Part shown: positions 10,943 to 22,100 of the stretch, in pieces
How positions within the stretch are numbered: the stretch's first letter is position 1
Layout: each line of letters opens with the position of its first letter
NCBI GenBank assembly: GCA_037178625.1
Contig: CM074137.1
Coordinates: 1,240,001-1,304,000 of the forward strand
Origin: Skeletonema tropicum
Taxonomy: Eukaryota > Bacillariophyta > Thalassiosirophyceae > Thalassiosirales > Thalassiosiraceae
Length of the DNA: 64,000 bases
Reading direction: 5' to 3'
The notes under the pieces: model-generated
The model's input: only the letters and a program-made list of their open reading frames with translations
Databases searched by the model: none
Told to the model about the DNA's origin: nothing
Made by a program: the position numbers and the translations under genes

Positions 10943-13506
10943 TTATTGGTAGTTCTTAAGGAAACTCAATGTCTCGGCGCTAACAGTTTCTGCTTCCAAT
11001 TTCTTTCCACCTTGTGCTTCTCCCTTCACGCTTCCAAGAGCACCACCTGATGGTGCGGCGGGCTTTGGTGCAGGTGCTGGAGCGGGCTCAGCCTTCTTCT
11101 CTTCAACAACAGGGGCGGGAACAGGTGCAGGTGCTGGGGCGGGCTCGGCCTTCTTCTCTTCAACGACAGGGGCGGGAACAGGTGCAGGTGCTGGGGCGGG
11201 CTCAGCCTTCTTCTCTTCAACAACAGGAGCTGGGGCAGGTGCGGCCTTCTCAGCCTTCTTGGCGGCAGCGGCTGCGTATCAGATTCAATAAAGATGCATG
11301 AGAAATTGAAATGCTCATCAGAAATGATAGAATCAAGATGTATAAATCACTTACCTTCAGCGGCAGCAGCCTTCTTGGCCTCAGCTTCGGCGGCCTTCTT
11401 AGCAGCGGCTTCCTCGGCAGCAGCCTTCTTGGCGGCGGCAGCTTCCTCAGCAGCGGCCTTCTTCTCAGCAGCAGCCTTGGCAGCTGCTTCCTTCTTAGCG
11501 GCGGCGGCAGCAGCGGCCTCCTCCTTCTTAGCAGCAGCGGCAGCAGCCTTGTCTTCCTTAGGAGCAGACTTGGCGGCTTCAGCGGCAGCCTTCTTCTCAG
11601 CAGCAGCTAATGCAGTTTTGTAATTGATTGTGAAAATCGTGAGCAATTAAAATAAAAAAAGAGAAGTCAATGACTTGAAGGAAGAACACAGCACTCCACA
11701 AATACAACTGAAGATGCATATTGTTTCGTCCACATTTGGTAGGTGTTCAATAACGTCTCCTCAGTTTTTCTGCAAGACACTCTCACAATGTATCATTGCT
11801 GTTTCAGCAAATCATTGCTGTTTCAGCAAATGCCCAAGTAAATTGTATTCTGTGCTATCGTCTTCAGTTGTAATTGTAGAGTGTGCTTCTTCCTCCAGAC
11901 ATAATTTCAAACATACAACTTACCAGCAGCAGCGGCCTCCTTCTTAGCAGCGGCGGCGGCAGCAGCCTCTTCCCTCTTAGCAGCAGCGGCAGCCTTAGCC
12001 TCTTCGGCGGCCTTAGCAGCGGCCTCCTTCTTAGCAGCAGCCTCTTCCTTACGTGCGGCGGCGGCAGCAGCAGCCTCAGCCTTCTTGGCTTCAGCAGCTT
12101 CGGCCTTTGCAGCAGCCTTGGCAGCCTTCTCCTCGGGAGATTCCTTCACAGAAGCGGCGGCGGCCTTAGCGGCAGCCTCTTCCTTACGCTTAGCAATAGA
12201 TTCCAAACGAGCCTTTTGTTTTTCCTCTCCGGCCTTTTGCTTGGCTTCGAGATCAGCCTGTTTCTTCGCCTCGGCAGCTGCCTTCTTCTTCTTGAGTGCC
12301 TCCAACTTGGTCTCAGCGGCGTCGGAATCGAGGTTGTATCCTACAGTAAATATACAGTAAAAAAGTCAATATATGTTCTCCTTTCAAAAACAAAATGTTT
12401 TCACAAACAGATAAAAAGTCATGATGTAATGATCTTACCCTTTGGTGCCTTGGTGAAGGCAATCTTGGATACAGGAGCAGATGCAGACTTGGCGGCAGGA
12501 GGAGAAGCAGCCTTCATCTCAATCTTGGGTACTGGAAGGTTGGGAGAAGGAAGTCCAGATCCAGAGATGGAAGAGGTGACGGCAATACCGGCACTGGCAG
12601 CAGCAGCTCCAAGGAATCCCTTTGATTAGAAATAACAAGAGGAATGAAAATGCGAAGAATTGAATGAGTATATGTGTGTCGTTCGAAACAATCCAAAGTT
12701 TCCCAATATGTACACAATTGATTGATTTTCGTCCAAGCCACATTTGACCAAACGATTATTTTCCTCCACTGCAGCAATGTTTGCGACTACCAACAAGATA
12801 TAATATATGAACTACTTACAAGAGCAGCAACAACTCCACCACTATCAGCAGATGGTTCTTTAACAATGGCTTTCTTGGCCTGAACAACCTTCTTAGCAGA
12901 AATGTCAGCCTGAATCATCTCACGTCTGGCAACAGTCTTTGAAAGAGAAGAACGAGCAGCACTCAAAGCAACAACGGGAAGGGCAATGAGTGGAGCAGCT
13001 CCAAGTGCAACACCGAGTCCAGCATTAGGATCTTTTGCAGCGGTAGAGACAGCCTTCTCTGCCTTAATCTTGGGAGCAGGTTTCTCCTTAGGAGCAGGCT
13101 TCGCCTTAGGCACAGGCTTGGGACGCTCAATCTTTTGCTTTGGTGCTGGTGCAGGCTTTGGTGCCGGAGCTGGCTTAGGAGCATCGACTCCAGTAAGATC
13201 ATACTTATCAGCCTTGACCTTCTTTCCCTTCTTTGCTGGAGCAGGTGTGGGCTCTGGAACTGGCGCAGGCACAGGTTCTGGCTCAGGCGCCTTCTTCTTT
13301 GTCTTCTTTTCCTTCTTCTTTGGTGCTGCTTTTGGTGGTTCATCGGAGAGGAGTTTTGATTCCAAATCATCCAAACTCATTTGAAGTGGGGAGGGGGTGG
13401 CAACTTGACGACGGATCGAAAGGTTGGAGTTAACACCGAAAGCCGATACATCGGTGAGTGAGGATGCCGCACATACGGCAGCGACGATTGCAGCGGAGAA
13501 CTTCAT
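10943..13506 (-). CDS. Plastid-targeted Ala/Lys/Glu/Pro-rich membrane protein, five exons
   Basis: Unknown protein of about 621 residues from exons 12820-13506, 12439-12619, 11924-12340, 11355-11606 and 10943-11271; all junctions are GT-AG and in frame. It begins with a signal peptide ending at SLTDVSAFGVNS, a diatom-type plastid-targeting cleavage motif. The mature part starts with Pro/Ala/Lys repeats (PAPAPKPAPAPK). Two hydrophobic stretches follow: GLGVALGAAPLIALPVVAL near residue 185, and GVVAALGFLGAAAASAGI spanning the exon 1-2 junction. Next come a long Ala/Lys/Glu helix-forming region and three copies of a PAPVVEEKKAEPAPAPAP unit. The C-terminus (ETVSAETLSFLKNYQ) is non-repetitive and may be the conserved part. 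Introns 2-4 are all phase 1 and exons 3 and 4 are multiples of three, so exons can be duplicated or skipped without breaking the frame. It is divergent from the GT31 gene across 248 bp. No function is claimed. Confidence 0.8.
11041..11250 (-). repeat. Tandem 60-bp coding repeat in exon 5
   Basis: Three near-identical units of about 60 bp in the last exon of the plastid-targeted protein, encoding Pro/Ala then VVEEKKAEPAP. Strong conservation at the DNA level suggests recent expansion. Confidence 0.8.
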
Positions 13507-13754
13507 GGTGTTGGTTGTCCGATAATTGGTTTTAAGAAGCCTTTTGGAATGAGCAACTTGCGGTGAGTTGGAGAGTTGAAGAGGCAGGGGAAACGATCCT
13601 CCATATCGTACGGTCCATGACGATGGCGCCGTCTCGATCATCACTGACGTTGAACAAAACTGCCTGAAGATCGTTAGCGATTCTTAGCGAACAGGTAGGT
13701 TTGCCGGCTTGAAAGATCCAAAAATTCCAACCCCACACCCCACCCCCCGCAACC
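13507..13754. promoter_or_regulatory. Shared promoter between divergent genes
   Basis: 248 bp separate the two start codons (minus at 13506, plus at 13755). The stretch must hold both 5' UTRs and promoters. No TATA box stands out; a C-rich run (CCCCACACCCCACCCC) lies just upstream of the plus-strand ATG. Confidence 0.5.
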
Positions 13755-16358
13755 ATGGCACGCCGCTCTGGCAGGAGCGGCACCACCGTGCACCGCCTCC
13801 TCCTACCTACACTCTTCATATCGTTCTTTTCAGGCGCCTGGTTCGTCTTCATATTTCATCATAAATACATAAGATTAGTGACACAAGATGTGTCATCGAT
13901 GAATGGCTGGTTGCCTGAATATGATGATTCGGAATCGAAAACTACTACCATAATTATTGACACATCATACAACAAATACGAATTGGTAGATGAATCCTTA
14001 GATCATTCTTTTATACGTGGAGTAAAAATCGATCGTAGCGAAGTTGTGGAGCAGGTGGATCATAAGGATGAAGAATCATCAGATGAAAATGATGATGATG
14101 GGCAAGAAAACAAAGATTTGCAAAATAATTTTGAATTAGAAACAACAGCAACCACAACCACAGCCACTCGATCAACTGCACCAGAGGCACAAGAACTTGC
14201 ACAATACAACACGGCAACAGAGAAAAACAGGCTGTACTGCATGGTACCTTTCATATGGTCACCAAGATTCCTCCACAGCTATCACGCAATTCATGCCACG
14301 TGGGGGAAACGATGTCACATCCTTCGATTTTTTATTGATCCAATCATTGGTGATAGTCAAGTAGGATATTACAACATGACTCTTGCATCTGATACACTTG
14401 CAGCAGCAAAGCATGCCAATTTAACACTGCCGAAGGATGTGGTTGTGTTGCATGATATGCAACGACCATGGCATTCTTGCGAGGAAATTGATGAGGAGGA
14501 CAAGACATGTCGAAATATCTGGGAGAAGATTTGGCGTGCATGGGTGTATGTTGTGACTGGAACAGGGGGTAGCACACCTGCTGGCAGTGAGATTATTGTT
14601 GATGGTGCAAATGGTGCTGAGTGGTTTGTCAAAGTTGATTCTGATACATATTTGTTCCCAGAGAATTTGAGTCGATACGTAAAGTCAAGGAATTGGTCGT
14701 ATGATGAACACCATTACTTTGGTCATGTATTGCATCATAGAGTGGAAGATCGCGGTGTGCCTATTGTCGCTGGTGCAGCTGTATTCTTTAGCAGGGCAAC
14801 GCTGTTGGCAGCGGCGGACTCATTTCAAAGAATGTCAATGGAACATGGAAACGAAGAGGAGGATGGAACTTGTAGAGATGCGTTTACCGGTACAGAAGAG
14901 GTTGTTACTGCAGTCTGCCTGAAGGAGCACTACAATATTATTGCCGAGCCAGCTATTGATTCGCAGGGCAGGGATGAGATCTCGCTTTTTGAGGTTGATG
15001 AATTCATTGTATACAACCGCACAGATCAGGGCGAGTGGTGGTTTTGGGAGGGCAAGAAACGGCTGCCTTGTCATGATGGTGGAGATTGTATGGGTGATCT
15101 TCCACTGGCTTTTCATGGTTATAAAGACAGTAAGTTTCTTCTTCATTTAGAGAATGAGTTTTACGGCAGTGTAATGAAAGGAGAGAAGGATGATTCGTTG
15201 GCGAAACGAAATGATAGTAAGATGGCCGCTTACAATTGGTACAATTTTCATCAAACGCATAGATACTTTGAACGAGTTCGTGCTGCCATGAAGAGTGCAG
15301 CAAAAGAAGAAGCATCGGGATCGAATGTTAGTATTGCAAAGAAGCTCCCGGCACAAGAGAATAGATTATACTGTATGGTGCCCTTCCTCTGGGCACCCAA
15401 GTATTTGGCAAGTTATGAAGCAATTCGTAACACCTGGGGCAGACGTTGTGATGTTTTGAAGTTCTTTATTGATCCTATCATCGAAGATGAAGATGGCAAA
15501 TTTATCGACTTGAGACGTAAGAACGTCACGAAAATAATATTACCCAAAGATGTAGTTCCTGTTTATCACATTTATCGTCCTTGGCACATTTGCAAGTCGA
15601 AAGAAGAAGAAGAAGATTGCCGCAACATCTGGGAGAAAGTGTGGAGGAGTTGGCTTTGGATTGATGATAACGGAGATAGTGATTCAAGTGAGTGGTTTGT
15701 GAAGATTGATTCCGACTCCTATTTGTTTCCTGAAAATGCAAAGAAGTATGTGCAGGACCACAACTGGTCTCCTGACGAGCACCACTATTTTGGGCATAAA
15801 TTGAGACACACTGAAGATTGGAATCTACCGCCAATAATTGCTGGGTCAGCTGTATTCTTCAGCAGAGCTACAGTGAAGGGGGCAGCAGCGATTTTTCGAG
15901 AGTTTAAGCACGAGGAACAAAACACGTCTCGCAGAAAATGCATGGACGCATACACTTCAGCTGAAGAAAGTCTAACAGCACTGTGCCTCAAGCAACACCT
16001 TGGCATTGATGCAGCGCATGCCTTGGATGACATAGGAGACGAGCTAATAGTTGTTTCTCCAATAGAAGAGTCGCTATTGTGGAATCGAACTGAGCAAGGT
16101 GAATGGTGGTATTGGAAGAACAAACCAAAAACAGATCCTGTGACTAGGAGGGAGGTTCACAACTGCTGCGGAGACTTTCCGATTGCTTTTCATGGGTACA
16201 AGAATCCAATGTGGTTCTACAAGCTTGAGGAAGAGCTGTATGATATGGATCATGTACCAGGTATGGCCGACAAATTGAAAAGGCTCAAGTGGCACAATCC
16301 CAATGAGACAAAAAGTTACTTTGATCGAATGAGGAAAGCGAGGAGTACTACAGTGTAG
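13755..16358 (+). CDS. Type II membrane protein with two tandem GT31-like glycosyltransferase domains
   Basis: A single-exon frame of 867 residues. Residues about 14-35 (LLLPTLFISFFSGAWFVF) form a signal anchor, as in Golgi type II enzymes. After an acidic stem (to about 150), two homologous catalytic domains follow, starting near residues 157 and 534. Each begins with NRLYCMVPF.W.P..L.SY.AI..TWG.RC and contains WF-hydrophobic-K-hydrophobic-DSD-x-YLFPEN (about residues 290 and 650) with the DxD metal/nucleotide-sugar site. Then come EHHYFGH and a GxAVFFSRA segment. The arrangement resembles GT31 enzymes of the core-1 beta-1,3-galactosyltransferase/Fringe group. Both copies keep the DxD, so both may be active, or one may bind acceptor. 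Donor and acceptor are unknown. Confidence 0.8.
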   Translation: MARRSGRSGTTVHRLLLPTLFISFFSGAWFVFIFHHKYIRLVTQDVSSMNGWLPEYDDSESKTTTIIIDTSYNKYELVDESLDHSFIRGVKIDRSEVVEQVDHKDEESSDENDDDGQENKDLQNNFELETTATTTTATRSTAPEAQELAQYNTATEKNRLYCMVPFIWSPRFLHSYHAIHATWGKRCHILRFFIDPIIGDSQVGYYNMTLASDTLAAAKHANLTLPKDVVVLHDMQRPWHSCEEIDEEDKTCRNIWEKIWRAWVYVVTGTGGSTPAGSEIIVDGANGAEWFVKVDSDTYLFPENLSRYVKSRNWSYDEHHYFGHVLHHRVEDRGVPIVAGAAVFFSRATLLAAADSFQRMSMEHGNEEEDGTCRDAFTGTEEVVTAVCLKEHYNIIAEPAIDSQGRDEISLFEVDEFIVYNRTDQGEWWFWEGKKRLPCHDGGDCMGDLPLAFHGYKDSKFLLHLENEFYGSVMKGEKDDSLAKRNDSKMAAYNWYNFHQTHRYFERVRAAMKSAAKEEASGSNVSIAKKLPAQENRLYCMVPFLWAPKYLASYEAIRNTWGRRCDVLKFFIDPIIEDEDGKFIDLRRKNVTKIILPKDVVPVYHIYRPWHICKSKEEEEDCRNIWEKVWRSWLWIDDNGDSDSSEWFVKIDSDSYLFPENAKKYVQDHNWSPDEHHYFGHKLRHTEDWNLPPIIAGSAVFFSRATVKGAAAIFREFKHEEQNTSRRKCMDAYTSAEESLTALCLKQHLGIDAAHALDDIGDELIVVSPIEESLLWNRTEQGEWWYWKNKPKTDPVTRREVHNCCGDFPIAFHGYKNPMWFYKLEEELYDMDHVPGMADKLKRLKWHNPNETKSYFDRMRKARSTTV

Positions 16359-16503
16359 AGACGAAATGTTGCTTGAATTATCCTTGGCCAGTAAAGGGAC
16401 TGCACAAGAGTTATGAAAAACTATCCTCTAGAGATACCTTATATCGATTTACAACGAAATCTCACGTCAAAAGTCAAGCTATGGTAGTTGACACCTTCCT
16501 CGT

Positions 16504-18660
16504 CTAATGCGTGTATGCAGAAAAGCCAGGTGCAAGAATCATCTCCCGGAATGTCTGGGCACACGTGCAATGATTGAAGTGGCGGCTCATCCTCTCCCAC
16601 ACCAGCTGATGAGAAATGGGATTAGCTATCTCATCACTCCATGTCAGACCATTCTGTGCGTCGATTGACATTAAATAATCTGAATATGAGAGGAGCTTTC
16701 CTCCACGAAGCACATCAACAAACACGCGCTCAGCAAGCGGAGTGCCTTCGTCAAAAGGCAGTCCTATTACAACATGACCTGGGTCTTGACGGATTCGGCG
16801 TTGAGGTGCTTCTAGCCATGGCGTATCATTGTCATCGACATCATCGAGAGCTTCATTGATAACGATAAGATCCAAGCAAACACCACAAACTCTTCTCACA
16901 ACAGCAGTGTAGATGATGGCAAGTGTGGTGGGGATCCCTGTCCTTTTAGTCAACACTTCATGTAGAAGCGAGAAGTTCTGATAGAAATAATGGGTCGTGA
17001 TGAATTTATGTGGAGAATCATCACCAAATAACACTGATTGCATCTCTTGTACGACCTCCATCAAGGGGAAGTTTGTGCCATGCCCAAGCCTTTTTTCAAG
17101 CCCTGACTTTACGGCATCAGCCAACTCGCACAAACGGCTATCAATCTCATCATCGACGCTTTGGATACGAAATACTTCTTTGTGGAACAGGGAACTGGTC
17201 AAGTAAAACTTTGAAATAATCGAGGCTCCCGTCTCTATAAGTTGCGGATCAGTTGTCTTGGCATTGATGAACTTCCATTGTTGATATGAATGCAGCCGAT
17301 ATATCCCGTTCAACACTCTTTTACTGCTGTCAATAATCTGAAGCGGGTCACACTTGAATTCTTCACATCTTCTTTCTATCCTACTTTTCTCGTACGTTGT
17401 CTCAGAGTCTTGTGACTGCTTTTCCCGAGATGTGCAGTCTTCCAATCTCCTAATAATATAGTTCAGATGGTCAATAATATCCTCTCCGTCTTCCATCAAA
17501 GGGATCCAATTATGATTTTCCATTCTCTCCTTCATATGTTGTAGGGGAACCCTACGCATCACTAAATCCTTCATAGACGGACCAACATCAAGCTGAGTTA
17601 GTCGTTCTAACACGCTATGATCTAGTCGACGCCTGCGCACAAATTCTTGAAACCCTGAAATCTCTGTGTTCGCCCGATGGACATTCATATTATTTTCTTG
17701 TGACCACTTGATAAACTCTCTGTTGTTTTCATTCGCCATTCCCTTTCCATAAGTCCAGAGACTAGCTATTCGTGAATTCCAAAAATCTTGACAGTCGTTC
17801 GATATTTTATCAAGATAGGAAGTGTTTGCAACCCGCAGTCGAAGGAGCTCTTCACAACTGAGATGGGACAAAATGAGTTTTTGGACATCGGGTGGAACGG
17901 AAAGAAAGCTCGGATCATCTTCATCTGTTGTCTTTCGCTTCATCAATTGGCTGTTTGCCGCAATGGTGTTGCTACTCGTGGTTCCTCGATACCACCAGCA
18001 TGCACAAGACTGTATGTTGTCGCCTGTGTGTTCTCGGCCAATTTGAGAAGCTGTTTGTACCAGACCGAGCGGTCCTACAGTCGACAAAATTAAAGTTCCA
18101 TTTCGGTCACACTCTGCCAATGTTTTTGACTCATAGAGCAATCTTGAGTTTCTATAGAGATACAGATGAATGTTGTCATCGATGCCCTCCTGCGCTCGGA
18201 TTTTAGCAATAACGTCAGCAACTTTATCTGCCGGCTGCACACCAAATAGACCAATTTCCCTGCAGTCATCAAAAGATATGTGAACGGTAAGCTTCAATGT
18301 TAGCACAGCGGTAGGTGTTGATAGAGCAGCATTGTCATTTGCGGCTAAAGTGTATGGAGTCGTAGGAGGAGCTGCAAAATATCGAAATTTGCTTCCAGCT
18401 CTTGCTGCCGGAATATGCGGTGAGGTGGTATTATTCGGTGACGAATTGATTGTCGGTGAAGATGATGGCAATGAATGATCATGATCAGGAGACTGAGCAG
18501 CAGGCTGTGGAAATGATGCACTAACTGATTCAATTTGTTGTTGATAATTCTGTTCGTTTTGATGAAATAATCTGGCCACCGGATCAGGAGGTCGTGGACG
18601 ATCTCGATCTTGGCCGTCATTTTGGTCGTGCTCTGAAGTCATATTTGACACTGACGGCAT
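16504..18660 (-). CDS. Ubiquitin-like / F-box / SirB1-like (transglutaminase-core 2) protein
   Basis: I chose the ATG at 18660 (718 residues). The frame stays open to an ATG at 18825, but the added part looks like 5' UTR. Residues about 118-200 have a ubiquitin-like pattern: KLTVHISF...ADKVADVIAKIRAQEGI, then LYLYRNSRLLYESKTLAEC and LILSTVG. An F-box follows at about 253-290 (PPDVQKLILSHLSCEELLRLR). The C-terminal part has the FBXO21/SirB1 signature LLHEVLTKRTGIPTTLAIIY, with PGHVVIGLPF further on. F-box proteins link substrates to SKP1-cullin E3 ligases, and FBXO21 pairs an F-box with this SirB1-type domain. The added UBL domain is unusual; it could recruit the proteasome or mimic ubiquitin. 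The coding part appears intron-free. Confidence 0.75.
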   Translation of the reverse strand: MPSVSNMTSEHDQNDGQDRDRPRPPDPVARLFHQNEQNYQQQIESVSASFPQPAAQSPDHDHSLPSSSPTINSSPNNTTSPHIPAARAGSKFRYFAAPPTTPYTLAANDNAALSTPTAVLTLKLTVHISFDDCREIGLFGVQPADKVADVIAKIRAQEGIDDNIHLYLYRNSRLLYESKTLAECDRNGTLILSTVGPLGLVQTASQIGREHTGDNIQSCACWWYRGTTSSNTIAANSQLMKRKTTDEDDPSFLSVPPDVQKLILSHLSCEELLRLRVANTSYLDKISNDCQDFWNSRIASLWTYGKGMANENNREFIKWSQENNMNVHRANTEISGFQEFVRRRRLDHSVLERLTQLDVGPSMKDLVMRRVPLQHMKERMENHNWIPLMEDGEDIIDHLNYIIRRLEDCTSREKQSQDSETTYEKSRIERRCEEFKCDPLQIIDSSKRVLNGIYRLHSYQQWKFINAKTTDPQLIETGASIISKFYLTSSLFHKEVFRIQSVDDEIDSRLCELADAVKSGLEKRLGHGTNFPLMEVVQEMQSVLFGDDSPHKFITTHYFYQNFSLLHEVLTKRTGIPTTLAIIYTAVVRRVCGVCLDLIVINEALDDVDDNDTPWLEAPQRRIRQDPGHVVIGLPFDEGTPLAERVFVDVLRGGKLLSYSDYLMSIDAQNGLTWSDEIANPISHQLVWERMSRHFNHCTCAQTFREMILAPGFSAYTH

Positions 18661-19149
18661 GGAAGGATGTTGCCGGAGAGGATGATGAATGATGACGGTC
18701 GCTCGGGGCGAATGAAGCCAGCAACAGCTATAATACAGCCTATGATGTATACTTATGAAGTATATGATACAATTTGTCGCCTCACATCGATCTTTCATTA
18801 TTTTTTCATTTTTTAAAGGCGACATGTTGATTTCATACTAATTCCTACATGAAAACGCACGGTTAACGTTTTAGATGATAAAAGACAATTCCATTACCGT
18901 TATAGTAAGAAAGTATCCATTATACGAAAAGTTAGTCCTAATACTATCATCCATCATTCATCATGATGAAATAAAATGATCCATCTTCCATTTTCCGAAA
19001 AGAAGTACTTCTCGATGGTACGCTCCTAGTAGCTCCTCTTCCTCTTGCAATGATAATATTCTACGGATGTTTAGACAGCAAAGACTTCTAACAGCTACCT
19101 GTAAGCGACCCTCATACAGCGTCCTTTTCTTACGCTAATTGGCATCAAA
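18661..19149. other. Intergenic promoter region between divergent genes
   Basis: About 490 bp, AT-rich, between the minus-strand F-box gene and the plus-strand JAMM gene. A short upstream open frame extends the F-box frame to 18825. No other feature was recognised. Confidence 0.4.
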
Positions 19150-22100
19150 ATGCAGAAGCAATCAGAAGATAACACAAGTGAAACGAGCGAGGACGTCACC
19201 TCTCAAAACAGTCAATACCATCACTATCCCCCTTGCGTGCCAACAATCGATCAGCAATTCGCAAATCGATATACAATTCCGCAAAATAATGGTTTGGTTC
19301 AAAGTAACATTTATTCTGCGGGGATACTGAATCCGAACATCGCAGCGGCGCGGCAACATTATGCTCTATATCAGCAACAGATGCAACAACCACGACAGCA
19401 GCAGCAACCACCTCAACAGCAGATGTACTATCAACCATATCCACAACAGCAACAACAAAATCCCACCCTAGGTGATTTGAACGCGGCGTTACATCTCACG
19501 TCTACTCTTATTAATCAGTTCACTGCAAATAATAATAATAATTCTGCGCCGTTTGTGCATGCCCCAAATCTTGTCCATGCTCCAAGAATGGCTCAGCCGC
19601 CTGCAACAGTACAGAATCAGAATACTACTGTTGACTTGACAAATGGTCAACCACAACAGAAAAGGATGATTAATTATGATCATGTCGAAATACCCAATAA
19701 TAATACCAATGGATCCTTTAGTCAGTTGCAACATCAAAAGGCACGGCCAGCAAAAAATGGTCTTACAGATAGATCGAGAGAAGAAACATCGCTGATAGGA
19801 CGATTGCAAAGAAGACACTAGTCAGAGGGGTCAGAAGGAAGAAGAAGCAGTTGTTGGTGCTGCTGCGCAGCAAGAGATTGTGAAGCGGCGTCGAAGTAAT
19901 GCTAATGCGAAACGACAGAAAAAATCGAGCATTCGAAATGGTGGTCATGTTCAGGCTGTTCCATTGTTTAAGCGAAAGGAACCGCCAGAGTTGCAACATT
20001 CAGAGTTGAAGAATGGATTCAAAGCCAGCAAAGAGGCAACGGGAGAGTGATGTCAAACAAGTTAGAGCTCTTCCTATTCACCAAATTGATTCTGGATTTG
20101 GTAAGAAAAAAGAGCCTACCAAGCCTACTCCAGAGACAAAAACAAAGCTAGATCGTGAAGACCCTGCTCAGGAGACAAAAACGGAGCCAGATTGTATAGA
20201 CCCCATAGACAAAATCTTGAATGTATCAATGGTGGTCCCTGAAGATGAGCATCTCGTCTCTCCCTACATTATCACCGTAATGAGGCAGTATAAGCGCTGC
20301 TCTCTTGAAAAGAAAGAAGGGAGACAGCATGCTCTCGATCTTGGCTTTCCTGGGTTGGAATGTATTCATTGTACTACTCATCAATATTTCCATAGCAATT
20401 CCTAGGAGTATCAGCAGCAACATAACTAAAATCGGTGATCATCTCTTGAAGTGCAGTGGCGCTCCAGATGCGTTAAAGAACAGTATCATCGAATTGAAGG
20501 ACGAACACAAAACATTCAAGTGTCAGGGTCGCCAAGCATTCTTCGAAGGTATATTTGATCGTCTTCTTCGGGATTATAAAAAGAATAAGATTTGTACAGA
20601 TGACATGAAGAAACATCTTCCCGAGAACGAAAACAAAACTAGTGCTCGTCGTGGTAATACAAATGGAAAGAAAGAGGCCAAGTCTGCAAGCTCGCTCGCA
20701 GCACAAAAGGCTTCAGTTGATGTTTGTCGTGGCAATACAAATGGAAAGAAAGAGGAGGCCAAGAAGCCTGCAAGCTCGCTCCCAGCACAAAAGACTATAG
20801 TTGATGTTCGTCGTGGCAATACAAATGGAAAGAAAGAGGAGGCCAAGAAGCCTGCAAACTCGATCGCAGCACAAAAGACTTCAGTCGACTCAAATGAAAT
20901 CCCATTGGTGCATGCCGGAGACGAGCAACTGGCCAATGCCTTCTCTTTCTTCGTAGCCAGTCAGTATAAACGTTGCGTTGTAGACGGCAGTCAACGATCT
21001 CGTTTCCATATTGGTTTTCCTGGATTGGAATGCATCCACTGTACGGGGTTTCGACAATTCAATTCAGATCAAAAGAACCTGAGAAAAAATTTTAGCCATC
21101 TTTCCAACCACCTCACAGAGTGCAAGGGTGCACCGGACACGGTAAAGGAAACAGTTTCAAAATTGCCAAGAAGAAGTGCTAAATTTCCAAATCCTGATTC
21201 TTTCTTCAACAATATATGGACACGTCTTCACGGGGATAGTTTTGACAAGGAGCAGGGCGCAAGTGTGAAAAAGCAGAAGATCAATGCACCAGCGACACCA
21301 AAATCTAAAAGTGATACATTTGCCGCTGTTCAGTTGGATCAAAAGGCTACAGTTCACCAGAGTACGACATTGTTGGTTCTCGCTGAAGATAAACAACTGA
21401 CAAATGATTTTATTTTCACCTTGATGAGTCAGTTTAGGGGTTGCAAGCTTGACCTCTTCGCTGCGGGCCACAGGAAAGGATTGAAATTTGATCCGGGGCA
21501 TCCTGGGCTGGAATGTATCCACTGTGTTGGCCCAAATTCGAAGAAGTTCTTTTACGGTACTTCGAATATCTTCATCAACAATTATCATCAGCAATACAAA
21601 CATCTTCTAGAATGTGAAAGCGCCCCAGCCACGCTCAAGGAAAGTCTAAAAACACTGAAGGATGAACATGGAAAAACAAGCCACAAAGATCGCGAAGCCT
21701 TCTTTAATGCCATATGGGCACGGCTTCAGCACGAGTATGATGCTGGACCGGAAGAGAAGAAAAGACCAATGAAAACAAAAGCCAACGAGAACACTGGCAA
21801 GAAGCAAAAGTCAAAAAGTGCAAGTGATGTCTCAGATCGAAGGCCATGTCACGAATGCCGAAAGAAAAAACAAAAGTGTGATGGAAAACGACGGTACTGT
21901 TTGTACAATGTGGGTACGATGATCACTGACAGAGTTGCTGACAGGCACGACACAGCGTCAACACGACAACCGATTAAGAAGAAATCTGAAGAAGTTCCAT
22001 TATCCAACACCGCTGCTGCAGAAGATTCGTTTCTTTGCAAAGTTATATCAAAGGATTCTACGCAGATTTCCTACCCTCACGCACCAATGGGCCAACTGTG

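Noticed and set aside
11294..12629. Long plus-strand frames opposite the Ala-rich exons
   Set aside because: They are reverse-complement shadows of GCN-rich codons (Leu/Ser/Ala runs). The minus-strand exons have splice sites and consistent phases.
21840..21905. Zn(II)2Cys6 cluster in the JAMM protein (CHECRKKKQKCDGKRRYC)
   Set aside because: Only four of the six cysteines fit the spacing and the rest are absent, so not called as a domain.
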